A stretch of DNA of 64,000 nt from Tritrichomonas musculus (Eukaryota; Parabasalia; Tritrichomonadida; Tritrichomonadidae): NCBI GenBank assembly GCA_039105265.1, contig JAPFFF010000006.1, positions 2,294,001 to 2,358,000 on the forward strand, in the 5' to 3' direction. A program made the position numbers and the translations under genes. The notes under the pieces are model-generated. The model did not search any database and had not been told where the DNA came from. It worked only from the letters and a program-made list of their open reading frames with translations. Below, piece by piece: positions 1-9,320 of the stretch. Position 1 is the stretch's first letter; the number at the start of each line of letters is the position of its first letter.

Positions 1-2
1 TC

Positions 3-2192
3 GTCCCAATCACATTCGGTCAATATAAGGTCCTCAATACAATTTTCCACAAAGAAGTAATCGACGATATTGACCTTATAGACCTCGAATATAACGAAGA
101 ACAATGCACGAAACTAATAAAATTTGATAAAAAGAAACTCTCAGAAAATGATAACAAAACATATTGGTATGCCGATTTTGAAGCAGATACATCAACAGAA
201 ATTCACAAACCTTTCCTCTGCGTCTTACAGAATAGAACAGGCCGAATCAATAAAACTTTCCGAGGAGAAGACTGCAATAAACAATTACTAGATTATTTAC
301 CCGATGATGCAGTCGTTTATTTCCACAATTTAGCGTATGATATCAGAATGTTGGCCTCTTTCGGACTCGCCAAATCCATCATCAAAGGCACAAAAACAAT
401 GAAGGCGGATATAAAATATAACAACAAAACCATTCATCTCAAAGATTCTTTACCAATTCTTTCCTGTAAATTATCTCAATTACCCTCAATGTTTGACATT
501 CCTGACATACAAAAAGAGATATTTCCATACAAATATTATACTCTTGATCGCCTCCAAACTAACTGTGGCACAATAAATGAAGCCGGAGAAAATGAAGACA
601 AAATATGGACAGATGAAGACTACAATTTATTCAACGCCAATATCGATAAAATATCTGGCTGCCGAATAGACGAAAATCATTTTGACATGTGGAAATATGC
701 AGAATTTTACTGCCAGCAAGATGTTAATATCCTCAGAATCGGATTCAATAAACTGCGGGAAGGATTCATCAAAGACTTCAAAGTCGACCCATTTAATTTC
801 ATCAGCATATCGTCTCTCGCAAACGAAGTCTTCAATCAAAGAGTCTATTATCCTAACCAAAATCTCTATAAATTAGGCGGTCATGTGAGATATTTTTGCT
901 CAAAGGCGATATATGGAGGTAGATGTATGACGGCATATAACAAGAAATGGCATATCAAGAAGAACCTTTGCGATTTTGATGCAGTATCATTATATCCTTC
1001 CGCAATGAGTAGATTATACACAGTTGAAGGACGTCCAAAGGTAATACAACAAGACCAACTCAACTATAATTTCCTCTCCCAACAGTCCGCATACATTGTC
1101 GAAATCGAAATAACAAAAATAAAAAAGCATTATGCATTTCCGTTAATCGTTCAAAAAATAAATGGCCTAAACAGAAATAACGACTATTTGTCCGAAAATC
1201 AAACCATTTAAATGGTTGTTGACAATATTACTTTGGAAGATTTTATTGAGTTTCAGCAAATAGAATTCAATATTCTGAGAGGATATTACTGGGACGGAAA
1301 GAAAGATTATCGAATTCAAGATTGTATCAGAGAAATATTCAATAAACGACTCGAATATAAGACACAGAATAATCCGCTTCAAAATCTCTACAAACTCATC
1401 ATGAATTCCTGCTACGGCAAAACAATTGAGAGACCAGTAGATAAAGACTATAAATATCTTCACGAAGGAGATGAACTCAATAAATATTGGGCAAAAAACT
1501 ATAACAAAATTGTCGAAGATATTCAGTTAAACAACTCAAATATTCACGCAATAAAGACCCTCAAACAAATAGATAATCACTTCAATTTCTCTCTTTTAGG
1601 CATTCAAGTTCTGTCCATGTCCAAGAGAATAATGAATGAAGTCATGTGTCTTGCTTTCGATACAGGATGCCATATTTATTACCAAGATACAGACTCATTT
1701 ATGATAGAATCTGCCGACTTAAAACGTCTACAAAAAGAATTCAACAATAAATATAACCGCGAACTTATCGGGGAAAATTTATGACAATTTCACTGTGATT
1801 TCCCTTCGATAAATGGTCATGATGAGATGCCCGAATCTATTGAAGCATTCTTCTTGATGAAGAAAATGTACGTCCATATGATTACAGATTCTACTGGAGA
1901 GATTGATTATGTAATAAGAGGCAAGGGACTCACTCAAAATTCCATCAAATATAAATTCAACGAAGAGTTTCAAGGAGATGTTATGAAGCTTTATGAAACA
2001 CTCTTCAACGGAAATTCCATTACATTCGACCTAACAAAAGGACAACCTTGCTTCGAAATGAACAAAAATATGACCGTATCGACAAGAAAAAAATTCGAGA
2101 GATGTATCAAAACAGACTATTCTGAAGGAGATATTACCCAATATTTTAATAATCCACTTGCCTTGCAAGGGTCAACTACGTTGCCAATTTAA
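3..2192 (+). pseudogene. polB: DNA polymerase B (Maverick, protein-primed type), 5' truncated by window, two in-frame stops
   Basis: This is one continuous reading frame from position 3 to the stop at 2190-2192, interrupted by TAA at 1209-1211 and TGA at 1782-1784. The frame does not shift at either stop. Exonuclease motif I (DFEAD) is at 171-188, motif II (YFHNLAYD) at 318-341 and motif III (YCQQD) near 708-725. Polymerase motif A (DFDAVSLYPS) is near 972-1001, motif B (NSCYG) near 1403-1417 and motif C (YQDTDS) at 1680-1697. It would replicate the element from a protein primer. The first stop falls between motifs A and B and the second just after motif C, so neither product alone is a full polymerase. 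The start lies before the window. The 3' end overlaps the convergent integrase gene by 17 bp. Conserved motifs with only two point stops suggest recent inactivation; sequencing error or readthrough are alternatives. Confidence 0.93.
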
Positions 2193-4074
2193 AGCGCGGT
2201 CCTAATTGTCTCATATTTTTTTGGTCCGTTACCTCATACAAACCATTCTTAAATCCAATAACTCTGTACTTTCCTGGTTGTACATTGGACCTTCTCTTCA
2301 TCATTCCATCCTTTTCGTTATACAATTTTACCGACATCCCTTTTGGCAAATAGAATCCTTTACTCGTCATTATGTCATAATTCTCTTTACAGATATTCAT
2401 CACAATCAACGATTCCAGTTCTTTATCTTCTTGAACCATCCTCGGAGAGACGGTTCCATAGGAGACCCCAGCAAGACTGGCACTTTTCCTGGCATATTTT
2501 GAGAGTGTTTTATGAGGTGCGTTATTATATTGCCTCACTAATTCTTCCATTATCGATGGAGTAATTATCCCAATTCCCATATTGTAAGCCATATCTCTCA
2601 GTGTTCTGATGACTCTATCTATCAGTCCCAAAGAACTGTGCATCGGGTCTGTTTTTACCTGTTTTTGCTCCTTTTTCATGAAGTCTGGATAGTTTCCCAT
2701 TCTCATTCTTGGTGCAGTTTGCCATTCTATTCCATGTGTCCTATAATAGTTTTGTGCCTTTCTTGAGTTAAAAGAGCCCTCTCCATCAAACGTCAAGCTC
2801 TTTATTACAACACCTGATTGCAGCAATTTATCGAGGGTTTTTAGGTAAGTATCTGCTGATTTATTATATTTCGCGAATTTCTGATGCTTTTCTTCTTTCT
2901 CATCTTCTCCAAACAATATCTGGTTGACCAACGCAACGTACAAATATCTTGTATTGACATTTATCATGACCAAATAACATAATTTATCAACAAACATCAA
3001 ATCAATAATATAGGAATTTCTTGACGAAACTTTATGGAGCTGATACATCTTCGCGTTCTTTTTCAGCGGAAAGTATGATGTATTCTCGGCTATTTTGACC
3101 TGCTTCTCGGGAAACAAATTCTTCAAAGCTCTTATTTTACTCTCTGTTTTGAACCCAATAATATTTTGCTCCTGAGGAATTTCATAGGTTGAATATGTCG
3201 TTGGCTGGAAATAAAATTTATTGACGTATCTATTGTATCTCTCGTCTTCGGACAAACTACTCTCTCCCCAACCCCTACTGACTCTATTGAATTCCTCTTT
3301 ATCTAGTAGTCTCTCATGATTATAAACAACAAATTTGTTCAATTTATCTGTGAATGTATCTCTCAAAACAGGTCTTTTAGGTCTTTGTCTCTTTTCCCAT
3401 TCCTCAATAAATTCGTCATAAATTTGTCGAATATCATCATCTTGAATCACAATTCTTGTATAAACTCTGGGCGTATCTTCAAAGAGATATATGTGTTTAT
3501 TCCCTCCACTCGCAAAGCGAGAGTCTGCTGTGCAGCCATTTTGCTGAATAAAATCTCTGACAGTACCAAATTGTGGCTTGTTTTTGTTGGTCAATTTTTG
3601 TCTGAACAATTCTTCTTTGGCTCTTTCACAAGCATCTTTATATCTGGATTCATTGACTCTTTTGATGCCTTCTTTTAGTTGTTCTATCCTTTCAAAAAGC
3701 AATCTATCGATTCTGTCTTGGTTGATTCTCAAGAAATTATTTACGTGTTGAATGTCTGTTCGAGTAAAAGCGTGGTTATAAGTAAATTTTCTCCCATGAT
3801 TGAAGCAATAAGAAGGATCGTCCATATAGTCTAAATAGTCGTCTAAAGAGTCTATTTTCTGATTTCCTAGCCATTCCAGTATCCTCTCAGCTTTATAATT
3901 TACTTTTTGTTGAGGGTCAGAAAGGCATCTACAAAATATCCGGATTTTATTACTGGTAATCAGGACATCCCCGTCATCGCCTCTCAACATATCGTCTATC
4001 GGCAAGTTTGTTTCCGATATGATATGATTTATTATTTCATCCGTGTTATTGTAAAGTAAATTACTTGTATTCAT
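2176..4074 (-). CDS. int: Maverick integrase (retroviral rve fold), 632 aa
   Basis: The intact frame encodes a retroviral-type integrase of the kind carried by Mavericks, which inserts the element's ends into the chromosome. The catalytic core runs from about residue 345 to 530. The first acidic residue is D358 (in YIIDLMFVD) and the second D430 (in LTFDGEG). The expected third acid falls in LGLIDRVIRTLRDM, where the sequence shows D486 rather than the usual glutamate. The N-terminal 340 residues are charged and largely helical, with no clear HHCC zinc finger. The C-terminal 80 residues (PGKYRVIGFKNGLYEV) look like a small beta domain. The start codon overlaps the initiator of the divergent gene at 4092. 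The gene runs tail to tail into polB. The family call is secure; the third catalytic residue is uncertain. Confidence 0.92.
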   Translation of the reverse strand: MNTSNLLYNNTDEIINHIISETNLPIDDMLRGDDGDVLITSNKIRIFCRCLSDPQQKVNYKAERILEWLGNQKIDSLDDYLDYMDDPSYCFNHGRKFTYNHAFTRTDIQHVNNFLRINQDRIDRLLFERIEQLKEGIKRVNESRYKDACERAKEELFRQKLTNKNKPQFGTVRDFIQQNGCTADSRFASGGNKHIYLFEDTPRVYTRIVIQDDDIRQIYDEFIEEWEKRQRPKRPVLRDTFTDKLNKFVVYNHERLLDKEEFNRVSRGWGESSLSEDERYNRYVNKFYFQPTTYSTYEIPQEQNIIGFKTESKIRALKNLFPEKQVKIAENTSYFPLKKNAKMYQLHKVSSRNSYIIDLMFVDKLCYLVMINVNTRYLYVALVNQILFGEDEKEEKHQKFAKYNKSADTYLKTLDKLLQSGVVIKSLTFDGEGSFNSRKAQNYYRTHGIEWQTAPRMRMGNYPDFMKKEQKQVKTDPMHSSLGLIDRVIRTLRDMAYNMGIGIITPSIMEELVRQYNNAPHKTLSKYARKSASLAGVSYGTVSPRMVQEDKELESLIVMNICKENYDIMTSKGFYLPKGMSVKLYNEKDGMMKRRSNVQPGKYRVIGFKNGLYEVTDQKNMRQLGPRFKLAT

Positions 4075-4095
4075 TTTTTATTTGGTAGAAAATGA
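4071..4095. promoter_or_regulatory. Divergent overlapping initiator elements
   Basis: On the plus strand TCATT at 4071-4075 matches the trichomonad initiator TCA-Py-(T/A) and lies about 20 nt before the ATG at 4092. On the minus strand TCATT at 4095-4091 lies about 20 nt before the integrase ATG at 4074. Each initiator physically contains the start codon of the opposite gene, so 25 bp serve two promoters and two start codons. The initiator consensus is established for Trichomonas; its use here is inferred. Confidence 0.5.
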
Positions 4096-4361
4096 CATCA
4101 GAGATGGCCCTTGCGCAGAAAGTGTCACAAGAACAGCCCGCTCTCCTCCCTCTCAAAAACTGGCACGGTAGAAAAACTTTCGCCACTCCTACTCTGAAAC
4201 AACTCAAATCTCGTCTTCAATATTATCGAAGGATATTGAGCCAAACACCTCCCACGGACCCCAAAAAAATAGAAAAAAGAGAGAAGATTCAACGAAAATA
4301 TGACAGAGATATGAAGGTAAGAAATCTGTTAAATAGAGCTGTTAGCAATCTTTACTCCTGA
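4092..4361 (+). CDS. Small basic Maverick protein, function unknown, 89 aa
   Basis: This short intact frame starts 17 bp from the divergent integrase start. The protein is lysine- and arginine-rich (for example LKQLKSRLQYYRRIL and KKIEKREKIQRKYDRD), with a predicted helical C-terminal half and no cysteines. Basic small proteins in such elements often bind nucleic acid inside the particle, but nothing in the sequence proves that. The gene is followed after 21 bp by another plus-strand gene, so the two may be expressed together. It shares the higher GC content of the element, which supports it as a real gene. Confidence 0.7.
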   Translation: MTSEMALAQKVSQEQPALLPLKNWHGRKTFATPTLKQLKSRLQYYRRILSQTPPTDPKKIEKREKIQRKYDRDMKVRNLLNRAVSNLYS

Positions 4362-4382
4362 AAATTTTTTGTTATTCAAATA

Positions 4383-4889
4383 ATGTCTGGAACTCTCCGA
4401 CAAGCTCGTATACTGTCATCAGAAGCAAAAAGCAAGAACAATACATCAATTTCACAAGAACAGAATACCAATATACAGATTACCTACCCTAATATCCCTC
4501 AACTTAACGCCTCAAAAACAGTCTCTCGTTCCAATTCACTGTCTGATTTAAAGAACTACAATCAGCTTGACTCCCTTGAGCAAAAAAATAAATTCCTCGA
4601 AATGCTCGTTTCTGTCTATGAGGACAATCCACTAAAAGTGAATGCTTATCTCGTTTGTAATACCACATCTCTCATGAATATGATTAAACTCTTGACCGAT
4701 GCAGATAAAGTCGAATTAGTATTGGACAAAGATATCGCCTGTAATTCATGTTGTTCCTCCGATAAACTGATATATATTTCGAAGATTCTCATAACGAAAA
4801 ACAACAAGACAGAAGACATGAAATATGCCTACAATGACATCTACTCACAGTTCATCAAGTATGGCATAAGTCTCAAAATATGTGTTTAA
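4383..4889 (+). CDS. Maverick hypothetical protein, 168 aa
   Basis: I do not recognise this protein. The first 60 residues are polar and rich in Ser, Asn and Gln, probably disordered. The rest (LEQKNKFLEMLVSVYEDNPLKVNAYLVC... onward) looks like a small alpha/beta domain, with a CNSCCSSD cysteine cluster near residue 120. It lies 21 bp after the 89-aa gene on the same strand. Its stop overlaps the stop of the convergent fibre-like gene by 4 bp, typical of the tight packing in this element. ATG at 4383 is the first in frame and follows an AT-rich spacer. Confidence 0.7.
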   Translation: MSGTLRQARILSSEAKSKNNTSISQEQNTNIQITYPNIPQLNASKTVSRSNSLSDLKNYNQLDSLEQKNKFLEMLVSVYEDNPLKVNAYLVCNTTSLMNMIKLLTDADKVELVLDKDIACNSCCSSDKLIYISKILITKNNKTEDMKYAYNDIYSQFIKYGISLKICV

Positions 4890-6823
4890 GATTTGAAAAT
4901 AGCCAATATATGTTCGTTTATTTTTGCACTTACTTTGCCCACAATACTTTGTTGAATCTTTAAAGTCATGGCATAATCCTCGTCCAAAATCCTTCCGTCA
5001 TATAGAATTACATCTCCTATTTGATACAAATTAGCGTCATCGACATAAAATAAATAGTCTCCGTGTGTTGCGAATTTGACGCATCCGTTTTCTGAATCTA
5101 CCTCTACGATGACACCAACAAATTCCTTCCATGAACCGTCTATAATTACAGAGCAAATACAGTCTGTGGTGTCTTCTGCAGTCGAACTGACGAACATATT
5201 TTTTTGGCCAGTTTCACTGGACTTAGCAAGGCTGTGGGGGTCTCTTTTATCTCCTTCCGTCGAACGCCTTAGGCGATACACATGACCTGATAAAAATACA
5301 GGTTTTCCAATCTTATAGTCCGATATTTCTTCGCCCGCTTCTATCGGGGCATAATGAGTAATTGTATTTGAGCCGTTTGATGTAATTGTACCGTTAACCT
5401 TTAAATTAGAATCAATTATTGTATTTCTTGCAGTACCAAACATCTGAAATGACTGAAATTTATAACCATCAACATATATATACAATTCACCTGTATTAGC
5501 AACTTTTGACGATTTATATTCAAAATCAGTATTATATACATCATTATATCCAAAACTAATTGAAGTACTCATATTAGCACCAATAGAACTATATAATTTA
5601 GCTATATTAATTCCTATAGCATTAATTTCTAATAAACTATTTTTTGCTACATATTTATTATTACATTCTGATTCGGTTAAATATTTATCATCATTTTTAT
5701 ATAAATCAGCATTAACTTTTATAATATTTGTTGAATCTTTAATTAATGATAATATATTGCTATCATTTATTCTTATACTTGTTGTTGGTTTATCATTAGT
5801 TAATTCTTGAATTACTTCACACAAATTAGATAAACTTGTGCCAAATTTTATTGATGCAATATTAGCATTTGAAAACATTTCAGCTAAAGTAGCATTATTA
5901 TTTCTATTAATGTATAGTTCATTATTTAATTCCAATAAACTATTTATAAGAATATAGCTTTGGCTAACATCATCATTAGCAGATATTTTAAAAAGTTCAA
6001 CATTTTTGTAATACAAGAATAACATTTTTAATATTTTTCTATATCTAATCTTCATATAATTTTCTGTTTCATCACCTAACATAATATCAATATCAGTTTT
6101 ATTTTGTAAATTAAGCGTAGAAACTATATTATTATTTGTATTAATTGTTAATGAACCATCATCATTTTTTGCTACATATTTAGTCAAATCAACAGGTTCA
6201 GGAATTTCACTTTTTACTTGGTCAATAGCACGGGTCAATTCTGTTTTCTGAGCAAAATTATTTGTTACGAAATTAATATTTGGAATACAATATTCGTCAT
6301 AAACTTCAGGTTCGTATGAATAACTTACAGATTCTAGGTCCACAACATAATTTCCATTATATCTGAATGTTCCACCGTAATAGAAAAAGTATATAGAAAA
6401 AGTATTTTCGCCTTTCTTGTAATGATAATATTCCGCGTCTTCACTATCATACAAATATTCTCCTGAAATATCTTCATTATTACAAGAGCCTTTCACAAAA
6501 AGTGATGATTTCTTTAATATGTTGCATAAATCTCTATCCAAATTTGTTATATAAGTTCTTTTATCTTCATCATTTGTTGTTCCGTTTACGAATTTTGTAG
6601 CTATTGATAATTCTTGAGTTATTTTCTCAGTTGATAATATATCTGTTTTTAACGCATATTTTCCATCCGCTTCTTCTTTTGAAATATATCCCGATAAATC
6701 GACTGTTTTGAGCTGTTTCATATGATTATCTATCAATTTTTTGACTGCCTTTGCTGTAATCAGCTGTTTATTAGTCAGTTCTTCGCCCAACAAAATCGGT
6801 TTCTGTTCTCTTGTCATCGACAT
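4886..6823 (-). CDS. Fibre/spike-like structural protein of the Maverick, 645 aa
   Basis: The N-terminus and middle carry short units typical of trimeric phage-type tail fibres: ISKEEADGKYALKTD near residue 45, LTKYVAKNDDGSLTI near 215 and LTESECNNKYVAKNS near 385. They separate beta-rich, Asn-rich segments. The last 160 residues (from about PIEAGEEISDYKIGKPVFLSGHVYRLRR) form a compact, more GC-rich module. I infer a virion attachment or spike protein. The DNA for the middle part (about 5,390-6,640) is much more AT-rich than both ends, which suggests a replaced central module. It lies in tandem with the 6,914-8,872 gene and may be co-expressed. No enzymatic motif is seen. Confidence 0.65.
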   Translation of the reverse strand: MSMTREQKPILLGEELTNKQLITAKAVKKLIDNHMKQLKTVDLSGYISKEEADGKYALKTDILSTEKITQELSIATKFVNGTTNDEDKRTYITNLDRDLCNILKKSSLFVKGSCNNEDISGEYLYDSEDAEYYHYKKGENTFSIYFFYYGGTFRYNGNYVVDLESVSYSYEPEVYDEYCIPNINFVTNNFAQKTELTRAIDQVKSEIPEPVDLTKYVAKNDDGSLTINTNNNIVSTLNLQNKTDIDIMLGDETENYMKIRYRKILKMLFLYYKNVELFKISANDDVSQSYILINSLLELNNELYINRNNNATLAEMFSNANIASIKFGTSLSNLCEVIQELTNDKPTTSIRINDSNILSLIKDSTNIIKVNADLYKNDDKYLTESECNNKYVAKNSLLEINAIGINIAKLYSSIGANMSTSISFGYNDVYNTDFEYKSSKVANTGELYIYVDGYKFQSFQMFGTARNTIIDSNLKVNGTITSNGSNTITHYAPIEAGEEISDYKIGKPVFLSGHVYRLRRSTEGDKRDPHSLAKSSETGQKNMFVSSTAEDTTDCICSVIIDGSWKEFVGVIVEVDSENGCVKFATHGDYLFYVDDANLYQIGDVILYDGRILDEDYAMTLKIQQSIVGKVSAKINEHILAIFKS

Positions 6824-6913
6824 AATCCAAGCAGCTGAAGGACAATTTTCTGCATATACATCTAAATACGGAACATTTATTCGAAAATCTTCATACTCTC
6901 CGTCTATTTTAAT

Positions 6914-8872
6914 CTACTCATTGTCATCAACTCCATAGCAAAGATATCGGAAACATTTCTTGTCAAACGCCTCTATTTCTTCAATAAATTCCAGCGCTGT
7001 TCGAATCTCTCTTGGAGCAGCAAGAACATCAACGTCCCGAACTATTGCCTCCGCTCCTTCCGAAACCTCTTCACCAGCAAAACAAAATCTTTTTACCTTT
7101 GATATTCCCTCTGCCGCCAACGATAAAAGCGCCTTTGGACCGCCGACAAAATTTACTGTGGCACCAGCTATACACACAACATCTTTGACATAATCAAACC
7201 AATTTGTCTTGTTTTTCATGTCGTTTAGTTGTTTTTGGAGGTTTGAATAAAGATTTTGCAACTCAGATATTCTATTATTTGCTATATCTACTGTATTTCC
7301 CAAAGAATTTAGAACAAAAAGATGAGACTCAATATTTTCTCCAATAACGACGCCAGATGTCTGTATATTACAGTTTGTGTATAAAGTACTACATGCCTCA
7401 GGTCTTGGAACAACAGAATAATACCCACATCCTGCCAGAAACTCAAAAGTATTGCCTCCTTCTTTATACGAAACATCTGGTATCGGAAAAATTACTTCTT
7501 TGTCAGAGGGCATATAAAGTATCAGTCCGCTTGCTGTGCAAGAGTCTCCTTCGGAGCCATAAGGAGGATTCCCAATATCTATTCGGCTATTATAGTGGAA
7601 AGGAATATATTTATAACAATTTTCTGAAACAACTTTATAGCACGATTCTGATTCATAACTGCTATGAGAATACCCAAATTCAGAGGTATATTCTATTCCG
7701 TTTATATTTAGACTTGCCGAAAAATTGCATGACTCCTTCTTGGTACATTTCAGTAGAACACCCCAATATCCGTCTTTATCTTCGTATTTTGCCACTTCGC
7801 AATCGTTAAATGTACAAAGCCCTTTCTCAACAATGACTTCAAAAGGATTTTTGTCGGTATAATTGTGTGTCCAATTCCTTAGGACGTATCTATTTGTGTC
7901 GTTTTCCTCAATGAAAATTCCTTGATATGTATGTTTGAAGAACTCAGTTTCTCCTTTGATTGATTTGGAGCCAGGAATATTGTATGACAAATTATTGCCG
8001 ACCCATTCATTATTTTGCTTTGTGAGTTTGAAATCTGTACCAAATACCTCATCATGGAACTCAAAAGTTTGTCCCTCTAAGAGCTTGTCAAATTCTTCTG
8101 TTCCGGGAATATAGCCCCAATCAGCATAATAATACTGTTCATTTTCTGTGCAGCCGAACGACTTCATCTCATAGAAATTCGGTAAAGGAGAAGTATAAAG
8201 TTTGAGACAATTTTCTGCATCGACATTATTACATTTGATATTTATGAGTCCAGATTCCTTGTTTGAAATATATTGTTTCACCTTTCCTGTGAAATTTATT
8301 TTCATGAAACCTGAAGTAAAGAGGTCAAAAGGATTATCAAGAGATTCTTTACTCATATAAATTCGGGCAGATAATTCGTTTTCAATATAGGAAATTGCGT
8401 TATTTGAGTCGATTTTGGGATTCGTAAATTTGCCGTTTTTTGCGTCTATTTTTGCCTCCCCGCCAGTCTTGCTGGGGTCTGCTGTGCAGCCTAACGTTGA
8501 ACAGTTTATTGTAAAAACATTTCCTGAATAGTCAGACGGTATATCTATTTTAATTTCCAAAATATTGTATTCGTCATTTTCTGCTTTCAACAAGGAGTTT
8601 AAATCAAGGGAATAGGCGTCAAGACCATCTTCATATGATAATTCATTAACTGAGCCGGGGGACATTTCCAAAGAGGTTATTCGTTCTTCATGATTGATGA
8701 GCTGAGATTTCAGAGAGATTCCTCCCAAATTTATATCTCCTCCAACGGTCAAATCTTGTTCGATATCAGCTGTTTTGGCGTTTATTTCATCACAATTTAT
8801 TGAGGAAGGATTCTTTGAGCCACCCATAAATGCACCGTCTAAAGCGTTCTGTTTAGTCAGTATTGCTGTCAT
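6914..8872 (-). CDS. Large Maverick structural protein, Cys-rich, 652 aa
   Basis: The protein begins MTAILTKQNALDGAF and has an N-terminal beta-type segment (TADIEQDLTVGGDINLGG) like fibre shafts. A long Cys- and Gly-rich middle follows, then a short coiled coil (NRISELQNLYSNLQKQLNDMKNKT near residue 555) and a hydrophobic stretch (VVCIAGATVNFVGGPKALLSLAA). The frame can be extended to an ATG at 8,899. I prefer 8,872 because the longer start would overlap the divergent gene at 8,887 and the extra residues are AT-rich and unlike the rest. I infer a virion protein, perhaps a spike or fibre, from its layout and its neighbour on the same strand. It is not assignable to a named family by eye. It contains two copies of the short GC-rich hairpin motif described in the findings. 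Confidence 0.7.
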   Translation of the reverse strand: MTAILTKQNALDGAFMGGSKNPSSINCDEINAKTADIEQDLTVGGDINLGGISLKSQLINHEERITSLEMSPGSVNELSYEDGLDAYSLDLNSLLKAENDEYNILEIKIDIPSDYSGNVFTINCSTLGCTADPSKTGGEAKIDAKNGKFTNPKIDSNNAISYIENELSARIYMSKESLDNPFDLFTSGFMKINFTGKVKQYISNKESGLINIKCNNVDAENCLKLYTSPLPNFYEMKSFGCTENEQYYYADWGYIPGTEEFDKLLEGQTFEFHDEVFGTDFKLTKQNNEWVGNNLSYNIPGSKSIKGETEFFKHTYQGIFIEENDTNRYVLRNWTHNYTDKNPFEVIVEKGLCTFNDCEVAKYEDKDGYWGVLLKCTKKESCNFSASLNINGIEYTSEFGYSHSSYESESCYKVVSENCYKYIPFHYNSRIDIGNPPYGSEGDSCTASGLILYMPSDKEVIFPIPDVSYKEGGNTFEFLAGCGYYSVVPRPEACSTLYTNCNIQTSGVVIGENIESHLFVLNSLGNTVDIANNRISELQNLYSNLQKQLNDMKNKTNWFDYVKDVVCIAGATVNFVGGPKALLSLAAEGISKVKRFCFAGEEVSEGAEAIVRDVDVLAAPREIRTALEFIEEIEAFDKKCFRYLCYGVDDNE

Positions 8873-8889
8873 TTTATAATAAATAAATG
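8869..8889. promoter_or_regulatory. Initiator overlapping a divergent start codon
   Basis: TCATT at 8,869-8,873 fits the trichomonad initiator and lies 18 nt before the plus-strand ATG at 8,887. The same bases contain the start codon of the minus-strand gene at 8,872. The minus-strand gene has no clear TCA-Py-(T/A) at the mirrored position, only GCATT. Confidence 0.4.
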
Positions 8890-9219
8890 CCCAAGACATA
8901 CTTCATTACCAAAAAGTACAACAATATTTTGCCCTCAGAATTCACCAATTCATTGAATAAACGATATATTTCCTTCCAATATTGTCGAGCCACCTGTAAT
9001 GGATATCTGGACGGAGAAACAGAAATGCACGCTTCATTTATTCAAAGAGATGAGTACGAAGATTCTCTTGTCTGGTACGCCAATTTGACTCCTCCGGACG
9101 ATAATAGGAAATACGAATTTATCGGGACAAAAAGAGAGTTTAGGATATGGTTCACAGACGCAGAAGGGAACGAAATAAAGCCTGACAATTTCACTGTTTT
9201 CTTGAAGTTAGAGTACTGA
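8887..9219 (+). CDS. Small Maverick protein, probably virion-associated, 110 aa
   Basis: The intact frame starts at an ATG directly before MPKTYFITKKYNN. The protein is beta-strand rich (ISFQYCRATCNGYLDGETEMHASF, EDSLVWYANLTPP, EFRIWFTDAEGNEI, FTVFLKLEY) and would fit a single small beta sandwich. Its placement between the fibre-like and capsid genes suggests a minor structural protein. I do not recognise a named family. It ends 95 bp before the convergent capsid gene stop, with a hairpin between. Confidence 0.65.
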   Translation: MPKTYFITKKYNNILPSEFTNSLNKRYISFQYCRATCNGYLDGETEMHASFIQRDEYEDSLVWYANLTPPDDNRKYEFIGTKREFRIWFTDAEGNEIKPDNFTVFLKLEY

Positions 9220-9320
9220 GGATTCAGCATTGAGGATGTACAAATACTGAGCATGCGCAAAAAAATATTTTTTTACTGTTTTTTTAAGCGTACGGACTAA
9301 GTCCCTAGGTGTTTTACGCG
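9220..9320. terminator. Convergent intergenic stretch with hairpins and homopolymer runs
   Basis: Between the two convergent stops are runs of A and T (about 9,260-9,285) and a compound hairpin: GCGTA at 9,288-9,292 pairs with TACGC at 9,315-9,319, with GGACTAAGTCC inside. It overlaps the capsid gene stop. It may help end both transcripts, but eukaryotic termination from a hairpin is inference. Confidence 0.3.

Noticed and set aside
1209-1784. Stop codon reassignment in this organism
   Set aside because: Both TAA and TGA interrupt polB, but TAA, TAG and TGA all end other well-supported genes here, so the standard code holds.
7357-7809. 150-aa plus-strand frame
   Set aside because: It lies wholly opposite the 652-aa Maverick gene, which has better coding character.
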